DNA from: Rubripirellula reticaptiva | GTDB taxonomy: Bacteria > Planctomycetota > Planctomycetia > Pirellulales > Pirellulaceae | Direction of reading: 5' to 3' | Assembly (NCBI RefSeq): GCF_007860175.1 | Contig: NZ_SJPX01000004.1 | Location: 310,001-374,000, forward strand | Length of the DNA: 64,000 nt | In this document: in pieces, positions 18,140-27,237 of the stretch | Layout of the letters: each line of letters starts with the position of its first letter | Position numbering within the stretch: the stretch's first letter is position 1 | Position numbers and translations under genes: made by a program | The notes under the pieces: generated by a model | The model's input: the letters and a program-made list of their open reading frames with translations, nothing else | Told to the model about the DNA's origin: nothing | Databases searched by the model: none

Positions 18140-19867
18140 TTACTCAATGACAACTACCGAGTCCCAATTGCCGTGGTTTCCGTTCCCACTCAAATCCTCA
18201 ATCTGTTTGCTACCAAAACTGCTCTCGTCGTAGATCAGCAGTGACTCCGAGTTGTCACCGATCGACAAATTCTCGTCTGGGAGAAACTCTTCGTTGAATC
18301 TTTCTCCAGATGTGATCCTCACTGATCGAAGCTTCCCAAGAAAGCACATCTTTCCGTGATCAAACCCCAAGTTTCCAACGACGAACGGTGACTCAACTTC
18401 AGCCTTGGCCGTGGGAAGGCATGTTCCAATCAGTTTTCCGTCGAGATAGAGCCTCGTTTCATCGAAACTGAAGACCGCTGCCAGATGGCTCCAGCGATTG
18501 GTCGGTAGTCGGTATCGAGTGGCATCCAGACCGCTTCGGATGATTTCAACCATTGGATGTCCGTTCGCTCCCATCCCCAATCCCATTCCGTAGTGCCCCG
18601 GAACATCGCTTCCTACGACAAACTGACTCTCGGAGTTGTCGTTTGTGCTGGGAGCCACCCAAACCTCAATAGTTAAGGGGGCATCAGTGTTCATGATGGG
18701 GGTCACGATTCGACGTGTTCCGTCGAACGTGATTCCGCCCTCAAAAGCGTTTTGAACGACCGAGTGATCCTCATCGTCGAAGAATTGGCCTGCCAAAAAT
18801 CCGCCTGCCGCCATCAAAACCCCTGTAACAAACAACGCAAACCATTTGTATCGTTTTGAATTTTTCGTTGGGAACGTCGTCAGGCTATGCCGAAGTGCTG
18901 ACGCAAATTCATCAGCGGAGTTAAATCGATCGGCTGGATGCTTCGACAGAGACTTCAGGCACACCTCTTGAACAGCAGACAAGACGCTATCTGGGATCGG
19001 TTTTGGCGATCGGAAGAGAATCTGCTCACGTAGTGTCCCCGGCGTTCTAGCTGAGTACGGACTTTCGCCCGTCAACAGTTCGTACAGCACCACACCAAGC
19101 GAGTAAATGTCGGCTCGATGGTCGATCAACTGCTTTTCGTTTGCGATCTGCTCAGGGGCCATGTACGGGAGTGTGCCCTTTGTCGCAGTCTCTTCGTCTA
19201 AATGCGTTGACGCAATTCCGAAGTCGGTGATTAACGGCTTGCCATTTTCATCAATCAAGATGTTCGCTGGTTTAATGTCTCGGTGAACAAAACCCGCTTT
19301 GTGTGCTGCTTCGAGGTTCTCAGCGATGTTGGCGACCAACAGCACGGCACCTTTGACGCTTGGCCGTTGGTCAGCAATCACTTCGCTTAGGTTCTTGCCA
19401 TCAATGAGTTCACTGACGATGAAATACGTTCCGTCTTCTCTGCCAACATCGTGAACGGAAACGATCCCCGGATGCCTCAGTTTTGCGACACGGCGAGCCT
19501 CTTCGACGAGAGCATCAACTTGACCGTTCGACTCTTGTCGATGCGGGACTTTCACAGCAACATGCCGTTCAAGTTCGGGATCGAACGCCCGGTAAACTTT
19601 GCCGAAACCACCAGCAGCAATCAGCGATTCAATTCGGTAGCGATCGCCAAGAGTTTGTGACAGCAGTTCGTCAGGCTGTTCGACGCCCAGATCATCGTCT
19701 CTGGTCATCCACGACATCTTCTTGAGATCTTCGATCTTGGACTGCACTTCATCGAATAGCTCGGGATGAGCTTGGCAAAGTTCTTTGGCAGGAACATCAT
19801 CGCCATGCTCGAAGGATTCTTCCCAGCGAAGCAGCAGATTGGCGATGATGTCGTCACGGTTTTCCAT
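18140..19867 (-). CDS. Membrane Ser/Thr protein kinase with C-terminal LamG-like domain
   Basis: 575 residues from ATG 19867. The kinase domain has GAGGFGKVYRAF-type glycine loop (AAGGFGKVY), VAVKVPHR lysine, HRDIKPANILID catalytic loop, TDFGIAS and MAPEQ. A single transmembrane helix follows (LFVTGVLMAAGGFLAGQFF), then an extracytoplasmic concanavalin/LamG-like beta domain (PLTIEVWVAPST, RWSHLAAVFSFDETRLYLDGKL). The start overlaps the sigma-factor stop (TGATG). In planctomycetes an ECF sigma factor followed by such a kinase is common; the two probably form one signalling unit. The sensed ligand is unknown. Confidence 0.9.
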   Translation of the reverse strand: MENRDDIIANLLLRWEESFEHGDDVPAKELCQAHPELFDEVQSKIEDLKKMSWMTRDDDLGVEQPDELLSQTLGDRYRIESLIAAGGFGKVYRAFDPELERHVAVKVPHRQESNGQVDALVEEARRVAKLRHPGIVSVHDVGREDGTYFIVSELIDGKNLSEVIADQRPSVKGAVLLVANIAENLEAAHKAGFVHRDIKPANILIDENGKPLITDFGIASTHLDEETATKGTLPYMAPEQIANEKQLIDHRADIYSLGVVLYELLTGESPYSARTPGTLREQILFRSPKPIPDSVLSAVQEVCLKSLSKHPADRFNSADEFASALRHSLTTFPTKNSKRYKWFALFVTGVLMAAGGFLAGQFFDDEDHSVVQNAFEGGITFDGTRRIVTPIMNTDAPLTIEVWVAPSTNDNSESQFVVGSDVPGHYGMGLGMGANGHPMVEIIRSGLDATRYRLPTNRWSHLAAVFSFDETRLYLDGKLIGTCLPTAKAEVESPFVVGNLGFDHGKMCFLGKLRSVRITSGERFNEEFLPDENLSIGDNSESLLIYDESSFGSKQIEDLSGNGNHGNWDSVVVIE

Positions 19868-20463
19868 CAATCAATCCAGTGTGACTTCAGTTGTTCCGAG
19901 AGCTGCAACCGTGCAGCTTGCCAACGTCGTTTCAACGTCGCAAGTGAAATCCCTAGTACCTTCGATGCTTCTGGTTGACTCATTCCGTCGTACCACAACA
20001 GGCCAACAACCGCCTGTTGATCTTCTGACAACTGTTCGACAGCAACGTGAAATTCAGACCAATGCTCTAGCGATTCAGGCTCGTAGTTGGTGTCCGCTGA
20101 TTTCCCTGCGGTTTCTCCAGCATTCGTGTCGTGGTTGGCACCAACACCTTCTGCGCCAGAGAAGCGGCGAGCCAGATCGATCAATTCTCTTCTAATTTGA
20201 GTTCCTGCCAGTCCGTAAAACTGCTTCGGTGATTCAGGCTTCACTTGGGCCAGCGATTTGTGCAGCCGAATCATGGCGTTCTGCAAAACGTCGTCGGTTT
20301 GTGACCATCTCGACACCGTTGGGAATGATCGAAGCATTTGCCTTGTTCTAAGCCTGAGACGCTCGCATGTGTGCTCGATGATCGCTTCACGAGCTTCCAA
20401 ATCGCCTGAATTGAATTCGATCAAGCGTTCTTGGAGAGCAGTTGTGTGTCCGAGGTGATTCAT
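19867..20463 (-). CDS. ECF sigma factor of the planctomycete kinase-associated type
   Basis: 198 residues from ATG 20463. Region 2 contains WSQTDDVLQNAMIRLHKSLAQV and region 4 QQAVVGLLWYDGMSQPEASKVLGISLATLKRRWQAAR, a helix-turn-helix for the -35 element. The linker between them carries SADTNYEPES, which is encoded by an exact copy of the 14-base repeat CGGACACCAACTAC (20083-20096). The downstream kinase start overlaps its stop. Confidence 0.88.
   Translation of the reverse strand: MNHLGHTTALQERLIEFNSGDLEAREAIIEHTCERLRLRTRQMLRSFPTVSRWSQTDDVLQNAMIRLHKSLAQVKPESPKQFYGLAGTQIRRELIDLARRFSGAEGVGANHDTNAGETAGKSADTNYEPESLEHWSEFHVAVEQLSEDQQAVVGLLWYDGMSQPEASKVLGISLATLKRRWQAARLQLSEQLKSHWID
20083..20096 (-). 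repeat. Stop-abutting repeat, copy inside sigma-factor coding sequence
   Basis: Exact CGGACACCAACTAC in the sense of the sigma gene, read as (A)DTNY in the linker between regions 2 and 4. The triplet before it is out of frame. Confidence 0.75.
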
Positions 20464-20554
20464 GCCGCCCAGTTTACTGGGTCGTTTGCAGGAATGAATC
20501 AGCCCACACAAACCTGAGCGAGAACAAAGAGGAAATAGGCTCAGGAGTTTCTGG

Positions 20555-20567
20555 CGGACACCAGTTA
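20555..20567 (+). repeat. Stop-abutting repeat, CGGACACCAGTTA
   Basis: Preceded by TGG instead of a stop and followed by AGGAG. It is the first plus-strand copy and lies 80 bases before the GYF gene at 20647. Confidence 0.7.
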
Positions 20568-20646
20568 GGAGAAATGTGAGCCTATTTGTTGCTGGCTCTC
20601 GCTTAGTAATGCATCCAACAACTTCCCTGAATCTCCGAGAAAACAC

Positions 20647-21390
20647 ATGGCAACTGGCGAATGGTACTACTCAAAAGGCGACGAGCGGACTGGTCCAATT
20701 TCCTCCACGGAACTTAAGCAACTCGTTACAGACGGGGCGCTTCAGCCTACCGACCTTGTTTGGAAACAAGGTTGGCCGGAGTGGAAGCCAGCCACTGCCG
20801 TCAAAGGTTTGATCGTCACGACACCGGACACCGCCCCGCCGCCAGTCCCAAGCCAGTCGGCGTCGATTTCCACTGGGCGTTCAGCCAGTGAAAAATTCTG
20901 TGAGTCTTGTGGGAAAGCAATCAACGAGGCAGCAGTCATCTGTCCGCATTGCGGAGTAAAGCAAAAGACGGCAGGAATCGCAGGATTTTTTCGAAAGCAG
21001 GTTGCCCGAATCAACGAAAAAATTGCCATGGCGAAGGCGGCGATCAGCGAAGAAATGCAAATGGAAACCGGCATCTCGACACCTCATAAGGTCGTCGCAA
21101 TTGTCGTCGCCGTTGCTGCCGGTTGGTCTGGCATTACTGGTTTGGGATCGATCATTGCTGGGCGACAGAAAGCCGGATTTGCAATGCTGGGCTTGCCACT
21201 GATTCTTGGAGTTCTGACTGGCGTGTGCATGATGGCAACAATCTTCAGTGGAATCGCCAGCATCTTCATCATCGGTATTCCTTTCTTTATTGTCTTCGGA
21301 ACACTCTCGTTGGGGCTGCTTCCCCTGTTTGCCACAACATACATCAGCTTTTATGTGGCCGACGTGATGATCTGTGTCAAAGCGAAGTGA
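20647..21390 (+). CDS. GYF-domain, zinc-ribbon membrane protein
   Basis: 247 residues. The N-terminus is a GYF_2 domain (EWYYSKGDERTGPISSTELKQL ... LVWKQGWPEW), a proline-rich-peptide-binding fold frequent in planctomycete membrane proteins. A Pro-rich linker leads to a zinc ribbon (FCESCGKAINEAAVICPHCGVK). The C-terminal third has about three hydrophobic segments. Its function is unknown; it may be a membrane adaptor. It is the first of two GYF proteins in this run. Confidence 0.8.
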   Translation: MATGEWYYSKGDERTGPISSTELKQLVTDGALQPTDLVWKQGWPEWKPATAVKGLIVTTPDTAPPPVPSQSASISTGRSASEKFCESCGKAINEAAVICPHCGVKQKTAGIAGFFRKQVARINEKIAMAKAAISEEMQMETGISTPHKVVAIVVAVAAGWSGITGLGSIIAGRQKAGFAMLGLPLILGVLTGVCMMATIFSGIASIFIIGIPFFIVFGTLSLGLLPLFATTYISFYVADVMICVKAK

Positions 21391-21528
21391 TGCAACACGA
21401 ACTTTCTCGTTACTCAATTAGTTTGTGGATTTCTTCGAGCCACCGAATTGTGTTTACACCAAACCCAAAGGCTTAAAGTAAATGACATCTTCCCACGGCA
21501 ATCAGAAATTGAAAAGGACTCAATAATC

Positions 21529-22281
21529 GTGAAATACGTGACTATCGGATGTGGAGGTTGTGCTGGACTCTTTGTGCTGCTTCTTATTTGCAGTGGTGTT
21601 CTGTCGATCATCGCCACAACAATTGATCCCGAAGGCTATGCAAACGTCCAAGCGGAAAAGAACCGAGACGGATCAGCAACTGAACCAAAAGGTTCATCTA
21701 TCGGTGATGAATTGAACGAAGAATTCTTTCCCTATCATGCAGGAACGAAACTTCACTACGTTCGTGTTTCACACCTTGGTGACCAGCAAGTCAAATCGCA
21801 AATCGAAATCAGCTTCGATCGTGACAATGTAATGCGGAGTCAGAATATTGACAGCTTCATTGCTGGCGGGGCGGGCGGTTCCATTCCGTTTCCAGCCGGG
21901 GCAGATGAGCATTACCGAAAACGAAATGGCTTCGTCGAACTGGGACAGATGAACGATGGTTCCGGCCAAATGGACTGGACGCCACTGATTAAAACTGGAG
22001 CAACCGCTGGCGAGCAGTGGGATCAAGTGATCTACGGCGAAACAACCACATTCACGGTTGTTCGCTTTGAAGATCGGCAATTGCACTTGGATGAAACCGA
22101 CACTCCCGTTCGATGTGCGGTCGTACGACAGTCCGTTCCCGTTGGCACTTCGGGTTCGATTGATGTTGAAACGACTTTCGCCAAAGGCATCGGCATCTTT
22201 CGACGAGTTAGCACAATGAACACTGGTGGCAAATCAAAGATTGACTGGCGAGAAACCCTGCGGCCACCCGTTGAAAATTGA
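21529..22281 (+). CDS. Membrane-anchored hypothetical protein
   Basis: About 250 residues using GTG 21529, preceded by AAAAGGA; a longer frame from TTG 21448 lacks a good ribosome site. It starts with one transmembrane helix (CAGLFVLLLICSGVLSIIATT) and continues as a soluble domain starting LNEEFFPYHAGTKLHYVRVS, which has the look of exported proteins with a DUF3108-like or lipoprotein-type beta fold. I do not recognise a family with certainty. Confidence 0.6.
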   Translation: MKYVTIGCGGCAGLFVLLLICSGVLSIIATTIDPEGYANVQAEKNRDGSATEPKGSSIGDELNEEFFPYHAGTKLHYVRVSHLGDQQVKSQIEISFDRDNVMRSQNIDSFIAGGAGGSIPFPAGADEHYRKRNGFVELGQMNDGSGQMDWTPLIKTGATAGEQWDQVIYGETTTFTVVRFEDRQLHLDETDTPVRCAVVRQSVPVGTSGSIDVETTFAKGIGIFRRVSTMNTGGKSKIDWRETLRPPVEN

Positions 22282-22341
22282 GCCGGTTTTACTTTCATTC
22301 GATTCACCAGCCTCGCACTCCCGAAATTCGAGACGCACAGT

Positions 22342-23979
22342 ATGACACAACAAAATTGGTTTTTCAAAAAAGACGGTCATCAACATGGTCCGGTTCCTGC
22401 GAAGGAACTCAAACAACTTGCAGACGCTGGCAGAATAGAGGCTGACGATCTGGTGCGAAACGAATCCACGGAGAAGTGGGTTCGTGCAAAATCAGTGAAA
22501 GGACTGATTCGTGTAGAACCGACTGCTGGACCGCCACCACTTCCAAAGAAAGCATCACAGCCTGAACCAGTAGTGGCCGCAGCGAACCCGACACTCCTTG
22601 AAAAGTTGAAATCGTCGGCATCTGAAATCGCAGACGCAACAAAAAATGCTGGTGTCGTTGCAGCACGCCAAGCAGAGATGGCACGTATCAAAACAGTGGA
22701 TCTTCCGAGGGCGTATTCAAAACTTGGCGAAGAGATTCGGCGTCAGGCGAAGTTTCGATCGGACTTTCCAGACATACACCAGCGGATTGATGGAATCGAG
22801 AAGAAGCATACTTCAATTCAAGATGCAGCGAATTCGATTTCAGTTGAGGAAGGCGTTTCTGGTAAGGCGAAGTCGCTTGCCCGAAAAGCCAAGTTGAAGG
22901 CAGAGGAAGGAACGCTTCGTGTTCAGAAATCGCAGGCAGTAAAGGATCTAGGCGAATCCGCCTTCCAACTTCATGGCAAAGCAGCAGGAGAATCATCGCT
23001 AGTTTCTCAGATCGAAACCTTGCAGAGTCGAGTCAACGAAATCGTCACTGAAATAGAGACGCATGAAGATTCGGCGTCGAGTTCCTTCTTGCGTCCCAAG
23101 CGATTGGTCTTGGTGGGAGCAGCCTGCGTGGGATTGCTGTTGATGTACATTGCCATTTCCACGTTTTCATCAACTGGGGATTCGACTGCTGATTCGTCGA
23201 AACTCAGGGAAGGTGTCGCCAACTACGCCGCATTGTTTTCAGACAAGCAGCAGGGCAAGCCAATCGAAAATCACGTGGGAAAAACGGTGGTCGTGTCTGG
23301 CGTGTCGTTTGCCAAAGGGGAACACGAGTCTGGTTCGCAAATCAGCATTGAATGTCAGGACGGCATGGTTGCAATGTGCCGTTTCAAGGCTCCCGATGCG
23401 TGGAAGGGAGACCGGCGGCAATTCTCGATTGCGGGCACCTTCAGTGAAGTGTTCATTCGAGGTCAGTTTGTGCTAACCGATTGCCAGATCGTGGACCTAA
23501 GCAGCTTGAAACCCGAAGCACAAACGCCACCACCCCTTGCTAACGCAATTGAACTAGCGACTCAGGTTGGTACGACACTGGAAACGCCCCGGTGGATTGA
23601 GCAGAAGTACAACCCGAGCATTAAGGACTTGAAGGGGCACAAAACCGACACATCGATTGTACTTGACTTCGATGTTGAAACGTCGATGTGGATGGAGGCC
23701 AACTGGCTGCTCCCGTTGGTCATCAATCTCTACGATGCGGATGGGGGCTTTATTACTCGGTTCGAGACGGACGAACGATTCACCGTTGACCAAAGTTTTC
23801 ATGTCCAATGTCGTCAAGCATACGAATCGGATATCCGTCGAGGTATCCCAAATGGCATTGCTGCGAAGAACAACAGTAGTCTGCTAAAATCTTCTGGCAA
23901 CCGACTGGAGTACCAAGTGAGCTACGGTGTTCTTCGTGATACCGCCGTCGTTCAGATTGGATTTTACCAGTCCAAGTAG
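22342..23979 (+). CDS. GYF-domain membrane protein with OB-fold (tRNA_anti-like) domain
   Basis: 545 residues. Order: GYF_2 domain (residues 5-60, NWFFKKDGHQHGPVPAKELKQL), an alpha-helical middle with heptad-like spacing (about 90-235), one transmembrane helix (LVLVGAACVGLLLMYIAIS), then a tRNA_anti-like OB fold (ENHVGKTVVVSGVS ... FIRGQFVLTDCQIVD) and a final beta domain. The topology puts GYF inside the cell and the OB fold outside. The function is unknown. The stop TAG abuts a copy of the repeat. Confidence 0.75.
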   Translation: MTQQNWFFKKDGHQHGPVPAKELKQLADAGRIEADDLVRNESTEKWVRAKSVKGLIRVEPTAGPPPLPKKASQPEPVVAAANPTLLEKLKSSASEIADATKNAGVVAARQAEMARIKTVDLPRAYSKLGEEIRRQAKFRSDFPDIHQRIDGIEKKHTSIQDAANSISVEEGVSGKAKSLARKAKLKAEEGTLRVQKSQAVKDLGESAFQLHGKAAGESSLVSQIETLQSRVNEIVTEIETHEDSASSSFLRPKRLVLVGAACVGLLLMYIAISTFSSTGDSTADSSKLREGVANYAALFSDKQQGKPIENHVGKTVVVSGVSFAKGEHESGSQISIECQDGMVAMCRFKAPDAWKGDRRQFSIAGTFSEVFIRGQFVLTDCQIVDLSSLKPEAQTPPPLANAIELATQVGTTLETPRWIEQKYNPSIKDLKGHKTDTSIVLDFDVETSMWMEANWLLPLVINLYDADGGFITRFETDERFTVDQSFHVQCRQAYESDIRRGIPNGIAAKNNSSLLKSSGNRLEYQVSYGVLRDTAVVQIGFYQSK

Positions 23980-23996
23980 CGGACACCAGCGATTAC
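23980..23996 (+). repeat. Stop-abutting repeat, CGGACACCAGCGATTAC
   Basis: Directly follows the TAG stop of the GYF/OB-fold gene. It carries three extra bases in its right half compared with other copies. Confidence 0.7.
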
Positions 23997-24097
23997 TTCC
24001 ATGCGACTTTATGTCGCTGGTTTTCTCTTTTACTATTCGGTGGGTCGAAAACTTTCTTGATCCCAGATCCCCCAACAACTCCAGAGCGAGCAGAATC

Positions 24098-24259
24098 ATG
24101 GCGCACGAAACCGACGCTAGTCAGTGCCCGAAGTGTGGTGCAGTCAGCACATACACAATCACGATGCAGAACGGTGGTCGATTAATTTCCTGCAGTTCGT
24201 GTCGTAAGAACTTCACGTCTGAAGTTAAGCAGGCTCTGTTTACGGGGAAGAACCGATAA
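24098..24259 (+). CDS. Small zinc-ribbon protein
   Basis: 53 residues from ATG 24098: CPKCGAVSTYTITMQNGGR followed by SCSSCRKNF, a four-cysteine zinc ribbon. The frame is open further upstream but the ATG sits well after the repeat copy, as in neighbouring genes. The function is unknown; such ribbons bind nucleic acid or act as protein adaptors. Confidence 0.6.
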   Translation: MAHETDASQCPKCGAVSTYTITMQNGGRLISCSSCRKNFTSEVKQALFTGKNR

Positions 24260-24336
24260 CCAGTGGCTGCAATTGCCAGTCAAAGTCGGAAATTTGTTTA
24301 GCTGTCAAAACGATTCGATACCCTTGGAAATCACTC

Positions 24337-25869
24337 ATGTCTATTGATCCCTACCGAGTGTGGCTTGGCATCCCGTCCGACCGGCGGCCACCGACATACT
24401 ATGACATTCTTTCGCTCGAACCCGGCGAAAGCGACGAAGCGGTCATCCGTAGTGCTGCGGAACAACGAAGAAGCTATGTGCTGTCCAAGCAAGGAGGGGA
24501 CCATGACAGAGCGGTCTACAAAATTCTTGGGCAAATCGACGAAGCGGTGGCGACGCTGGTCGTCCCGGCAACGAAGTTTGAATATGACAGACTTATCGGT
24601 CTTCATGCAAAGACAAACAAAGCGGGAAAGCGGCGTTCTAAATCGCACGCCAAACACCAAAAGTCGCCTGAGAGGATTTACGGCGAAGGCAGCGGTATTG
24701 TTTCCGGTTTTGCTGGGATCATGGGCGTAATCAGCATCTGCATCGGAGCAATGGTTTGGTTGAGTTTTCAAATGCCGTGGGGGAAACTAGCACAATCGCC
24801 CGATGTGAATGACGTGGCTTTGGATATCCCGAAATCCAATACAGACAGTCATGGTGCAGAGTCTTTTTCTCACCGTCCTGACACGACATCCACTGAAACC
24901 AAAGAATTTAGCAAGCTTGCATCGTCTCTAAGTGAGGTGCGACAACCTGACAATTGTGTCTTCAAAGGGCTCTCGATTTCAATTGCCAAAAACGGCAAAT
25001 GTGTCATCGGAGTGAATAGCGAAGATAAACCCGTTCAGTTTGCCGAGGCTGATGGCGACAAAAAGGGAATAGCGATATTTGGCACGTCACCCGTTTGGAG
25101 ACAAACAGATGGACGGCTTCACGTGGTTTCTGACTTTGCCCAACTTAAGGATCTGTCGGGACTGAACCCCCGATCTATTGCGAGTGAGCAGCACCTGTTG
25201 ATTGACAATCACTTGGCGATAGATGACGGATTGCTTGTTTTATCACCGAAGGAAAGAAAAAATGTTTCGTTTGGGTTGCCACGTTCGATCATGGCTCCTA
25301 TCGAATTACAGATAGCACTGTCAGGGCATAGCGACGGGGCGTTGCTTGTCCAATTCAATATACAAGATAGAACCCTGATCGTCGGGCTGCATGGAGCAAG
25401 GTCGCCGGAACCTGATGCGGACCCCGGAATGGTTCTAGTTGCAGAGCGTGACAAGAAAGGAAACTTTACTAATCTCGTGCGAGTTGTTCAGCCCGCTGGG
25501 AAGTCGATGGAATACGATTTTCAAATCGAAGCACCTCACATGGATCGGGCAGCGTTGTCTATCGGGGTGCGATCAGACCATCCACTAGCAATCCGCCGCA
25601 TGGACGTTGCAGCAAAGTTCCCCCCGTCGTTTGGAATGGCATTAGACCAGCGGGGCCAACGTGTTTTGGTTAAACGCACAATAGAGGGAGACGCCGCAGC
25701 GTCGGCTGGGATCAAGTCCGGTGATGTGATACTTCAAGTGGATGGCAGTTCGGCGAACAGTATGCAACAGGTACTCGACATTCTCGCTACCACAGTTATT
25801 GGAGACGAAGTTGCTCTAACTGTCGAGCGATTTGGTCAGCGAAAAGTTTTTTCAGTGTTCCCCAACTAA
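24337..25869 (+). CDS. J-like domain, transmembrane, PDZ protein of planctomycete type
   Basis: 510 residues. The N-terminus (DPYRVWLGIPSDRRPPTYYDILSL ... YDRLIGL) is the DnaJ-like segment that opens many planctomycete proteins. One transmembrane helix follows near residue 130 (FAGIMGVISICIGAMVWLS). The C-terminal 80 residues form a PDZ domain (GMALDQRGQRVLVKRTIEGDAA, GIKSGDVILQVDG). The middle is not recognised. A role in membrane quality control or as a scaffold is plausible but unproven. Its TAA stop abuts the repeat. Confidence 0.75.
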   Translation: MSIDPYRVWLGIPSDRRPPTYYDILSLEPGESDEAVIRSAAEQRRSYVLSKQGGDHDRAVYKILGQIDEAVATLVVPATKFEYDRLIGLHAKTNKAGKRRSKSHAKHQKSPERIYGEGSGIVSGFAGIMGVISICIGAMVWLSFQMPWGKLAQSPDVNDVALDIPKSNTDSHGAESFSHRPDTTSTETKEFSKLASSLSEVRQPDNCVFKGLSISIAKNGKCVIGVNSEDKPVQFAEADGDKKGIAIFGTSPVWRQTDGRLHVVSDFAQLKDLSGLNPRSIASEQHLLIDNHLAIDDGLLVLSPKERKNVSFGLPRSIMAPIELQIALSGHSDGALLVQFNIQDRTLIVGLHGARSPEPDADPGMVLVAERDKKGNFTNLVRVVQPAGKSMEYDFQIEAPHMDRAALSIGVRSDHPLAIRRMDVAAKFPPSFGMALDQRGQRVLVKRTIEGDAAASAGIKSGDVILQVDGSSANSMQQVLDILATTVIGDEVALTVERFGQRKVFSVFPN

Positions 25870-25883
25870 CGGACACCAACTAC
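25870..25883 (+). repeat. Stop-abutting repeat, CGGACACCAACTAC
   Basis: Follows the TAA of the J-like/PDZ gene directly; the next start is 27 bases downstream. Confidence 0.8.
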
Positions 25884-25909
25884 GAAGCCTCAACACCAAC
25901 GAGGCAAAC

Positions 25910-26314
25910 ATGACCAAACAACCACTTCATCTGTCCGTACTCAATCGAGGAAGCATTCAGTTTCCTCGGTATTTGATTGGAAACGACCATCGCTGGTTTT
26001 GGACAGGATCAGGATGGACGGGCATCGAATCTGACGCCGTGCTATTCACTGACTGGAACGTAGTCGCTACCGAAGTCCAAAAGTTGTTGTTGAATCATCA
26101 GGTTGCCGAATCGTCGTCGATTCGATCGTTTGTAGCTCCAATCAAACTGCGTCTCGTCGGCGGCGATCATTGTTCACTCTCGGATGTGCGAGCGTGGGCA
26201 TTTGGTGCAGCCAGACTCCTCATGGATCACCCTGTCGATGGTGTCGGCCCCGACAGCAAAAGCCTTGTGATCAGTTCAATTGACTGGGATCAGATGAAGG
26301 AGGCCGGAAAATGA
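25910..26314 (+). CDS. Hypothetical protein
   Basis: 134 residues from ATG 25910 (MTKQPLHLSVLNRG). No recognised domain. It includes RWFWTGSGWTG near residue 30 and a conserved-looking C-terminus. Its stop overlaps the start of the next gene (ATGA), so the two are co-translated, and a partnership with the following membrane protein is likely. Confidence 0.55.
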   Translation: MTKQPLHLSVLNRGSIQFPRYLIGNDHRWFWTGSGWTGIESDAVLFTDWNVVATEVQKLLLNHQVAESSSIRSFVAPIKLRLVGGDHCSLSDVRAWAFGAARLLMDHPVDGVGPDSKSLVISSIDWDQMKEAGK

Positions 26315-26916
26315 TCGGTCGCCTGTTCATCCTGTCTGCTTTTCCGGCCATGTGGTTGAGCGGCAGTTGTTCGTTCTTGGCATCAGTGTGCTGGGCGTTA
26401 GGTGCGTTTGCCTTTCTGCTTGTCATCGATTCCGGTCGTGGCATCAGAACGCTTCCGTCAACAATCGTCGCTCGTTTTATGTTTGCGATTGCGATGTTCG
26501 TGTTCTTTCTGTTCTATCTGCTCGGCAACCACGCAGCAGGTAGAATGTACTGGACCTTAGCTGACTGCCTCGTTGTCCCGTTCTGGGTCACAGTCATCGT
26601 TGCAACCCTATTCTGGACTTGCCTTTACTTCGGAACATTGTTGTTTCGTAACGACCTTGGTTACCAACAGTGGGCTCGGGCTGGCGGTCACTATTTCTGG
26701 GACACATTGCCACGGATTCTCAACCGAGACAGTGAGTTGGTTCGCAATGGCGGATTTGCAGAGCCCACCTACACGGATTTTATCCCGCCAACTCATTTTC
26801 AAAATCAATGTCCAAAATGTGGTGCTCGTGTTCAGCACGCATTCGGTGTTTGTTGGAACTGCAACTATGGAGCAGACGGTGACGCAACCGCATTCTACGA
26901 ACGGTATGGTCGATAA
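26311..26916 (+). CDS. Multi-pass membrane protein with C-terminal zinc ribbon
   Basis: 201 residues with three or four hydrophobic segments in the first 125 (for example FMFAIAMFVFFLFYLLG and VIVATLFWTCLYFGTLLF), then a cytoplasmic tail with NQCPKCGARVQHAFGVCWNCNYG, a zinc ribbon. Coupled to the preceding gene by an ATGA overlap. The function is unknown. Its TAA abuts a repeat copy. Confidence 0.65.
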   Translation: MIGRLFILSAFPAMWLSGSCSFLASVCWALGAFAFLLVIDSGRGIRTLPSTIVARFMFAIAMFVFFLFYLLGNHAAGRMYWTLADCLVVPFWVTVIVATLFWTCLYFGTLLFRNDLGYQQWARAGGHYFWDTLPRILNRDSELVRNGGFAEPTYTDFIPPTHFQNQCPKCGARVQHAFGVCWNCNYGADGDATAFYERYGR

Positions 26917-26930
26917 CGGACACCAACTAC
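26917..26930 (+). repeat. Stop-abutting repeat, CGGACACCAACTAC
   Basis: Directly follows TAA of the membrane zinc-ribbon gene; only 21 bases, including AAAAGGAGAA, separate it from the next ATG, leaving no room for an attC-like hairpin. Confidence 0.8.
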
Positions 26931-26951
26931 AAACGGAAAAGGAGAACTGAC

Positions 26952-27188
26952 ATGAGCGACGACAAGAAAAATTATCGAACAACCGAGACTCAAGCTTTGA
27001 AGTGCGATTTGCTTGCCATTAACGCAGCTACTTGCCACGACGGCAAGTACGTCCTCCTGACAGTTCGAATGAACCCGAATTCGTTTAAGGTCACAGAGAT
27101 CCTGATTCCGTTAGCTCAGGCTCAAGAGCGACTTCAAATTGACTTGGCTGATCTTTTGGAGCGGTCGCCAGTTTTCAAAGAGGTGTAA
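26952..27188 (+). CDS. Small hypothetical protein
   Basis: 78 residues with a strong ribosome site (AAGGAGAA) before ATG. It reads like a compact alpha/beta protein (CDLLAINAATCHDGKYVLLTVRM) with no family I can name. Placed between two repeat-associated genes and a HEAT-like exported protein. Confidence 0.55.
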   Translation: MSDDKKNYRTTETQALKCDLLAINAATCHDGKYVLLTVRMNPNSFKVTEILIPLAQAQERLQIDLADLLERSPVFKEV

Positions 27189-27237
27189 TCGACAACAGCA
27201 ACAGTGGAAACGGCCAATTCAACCCGAAGGAAAACAC

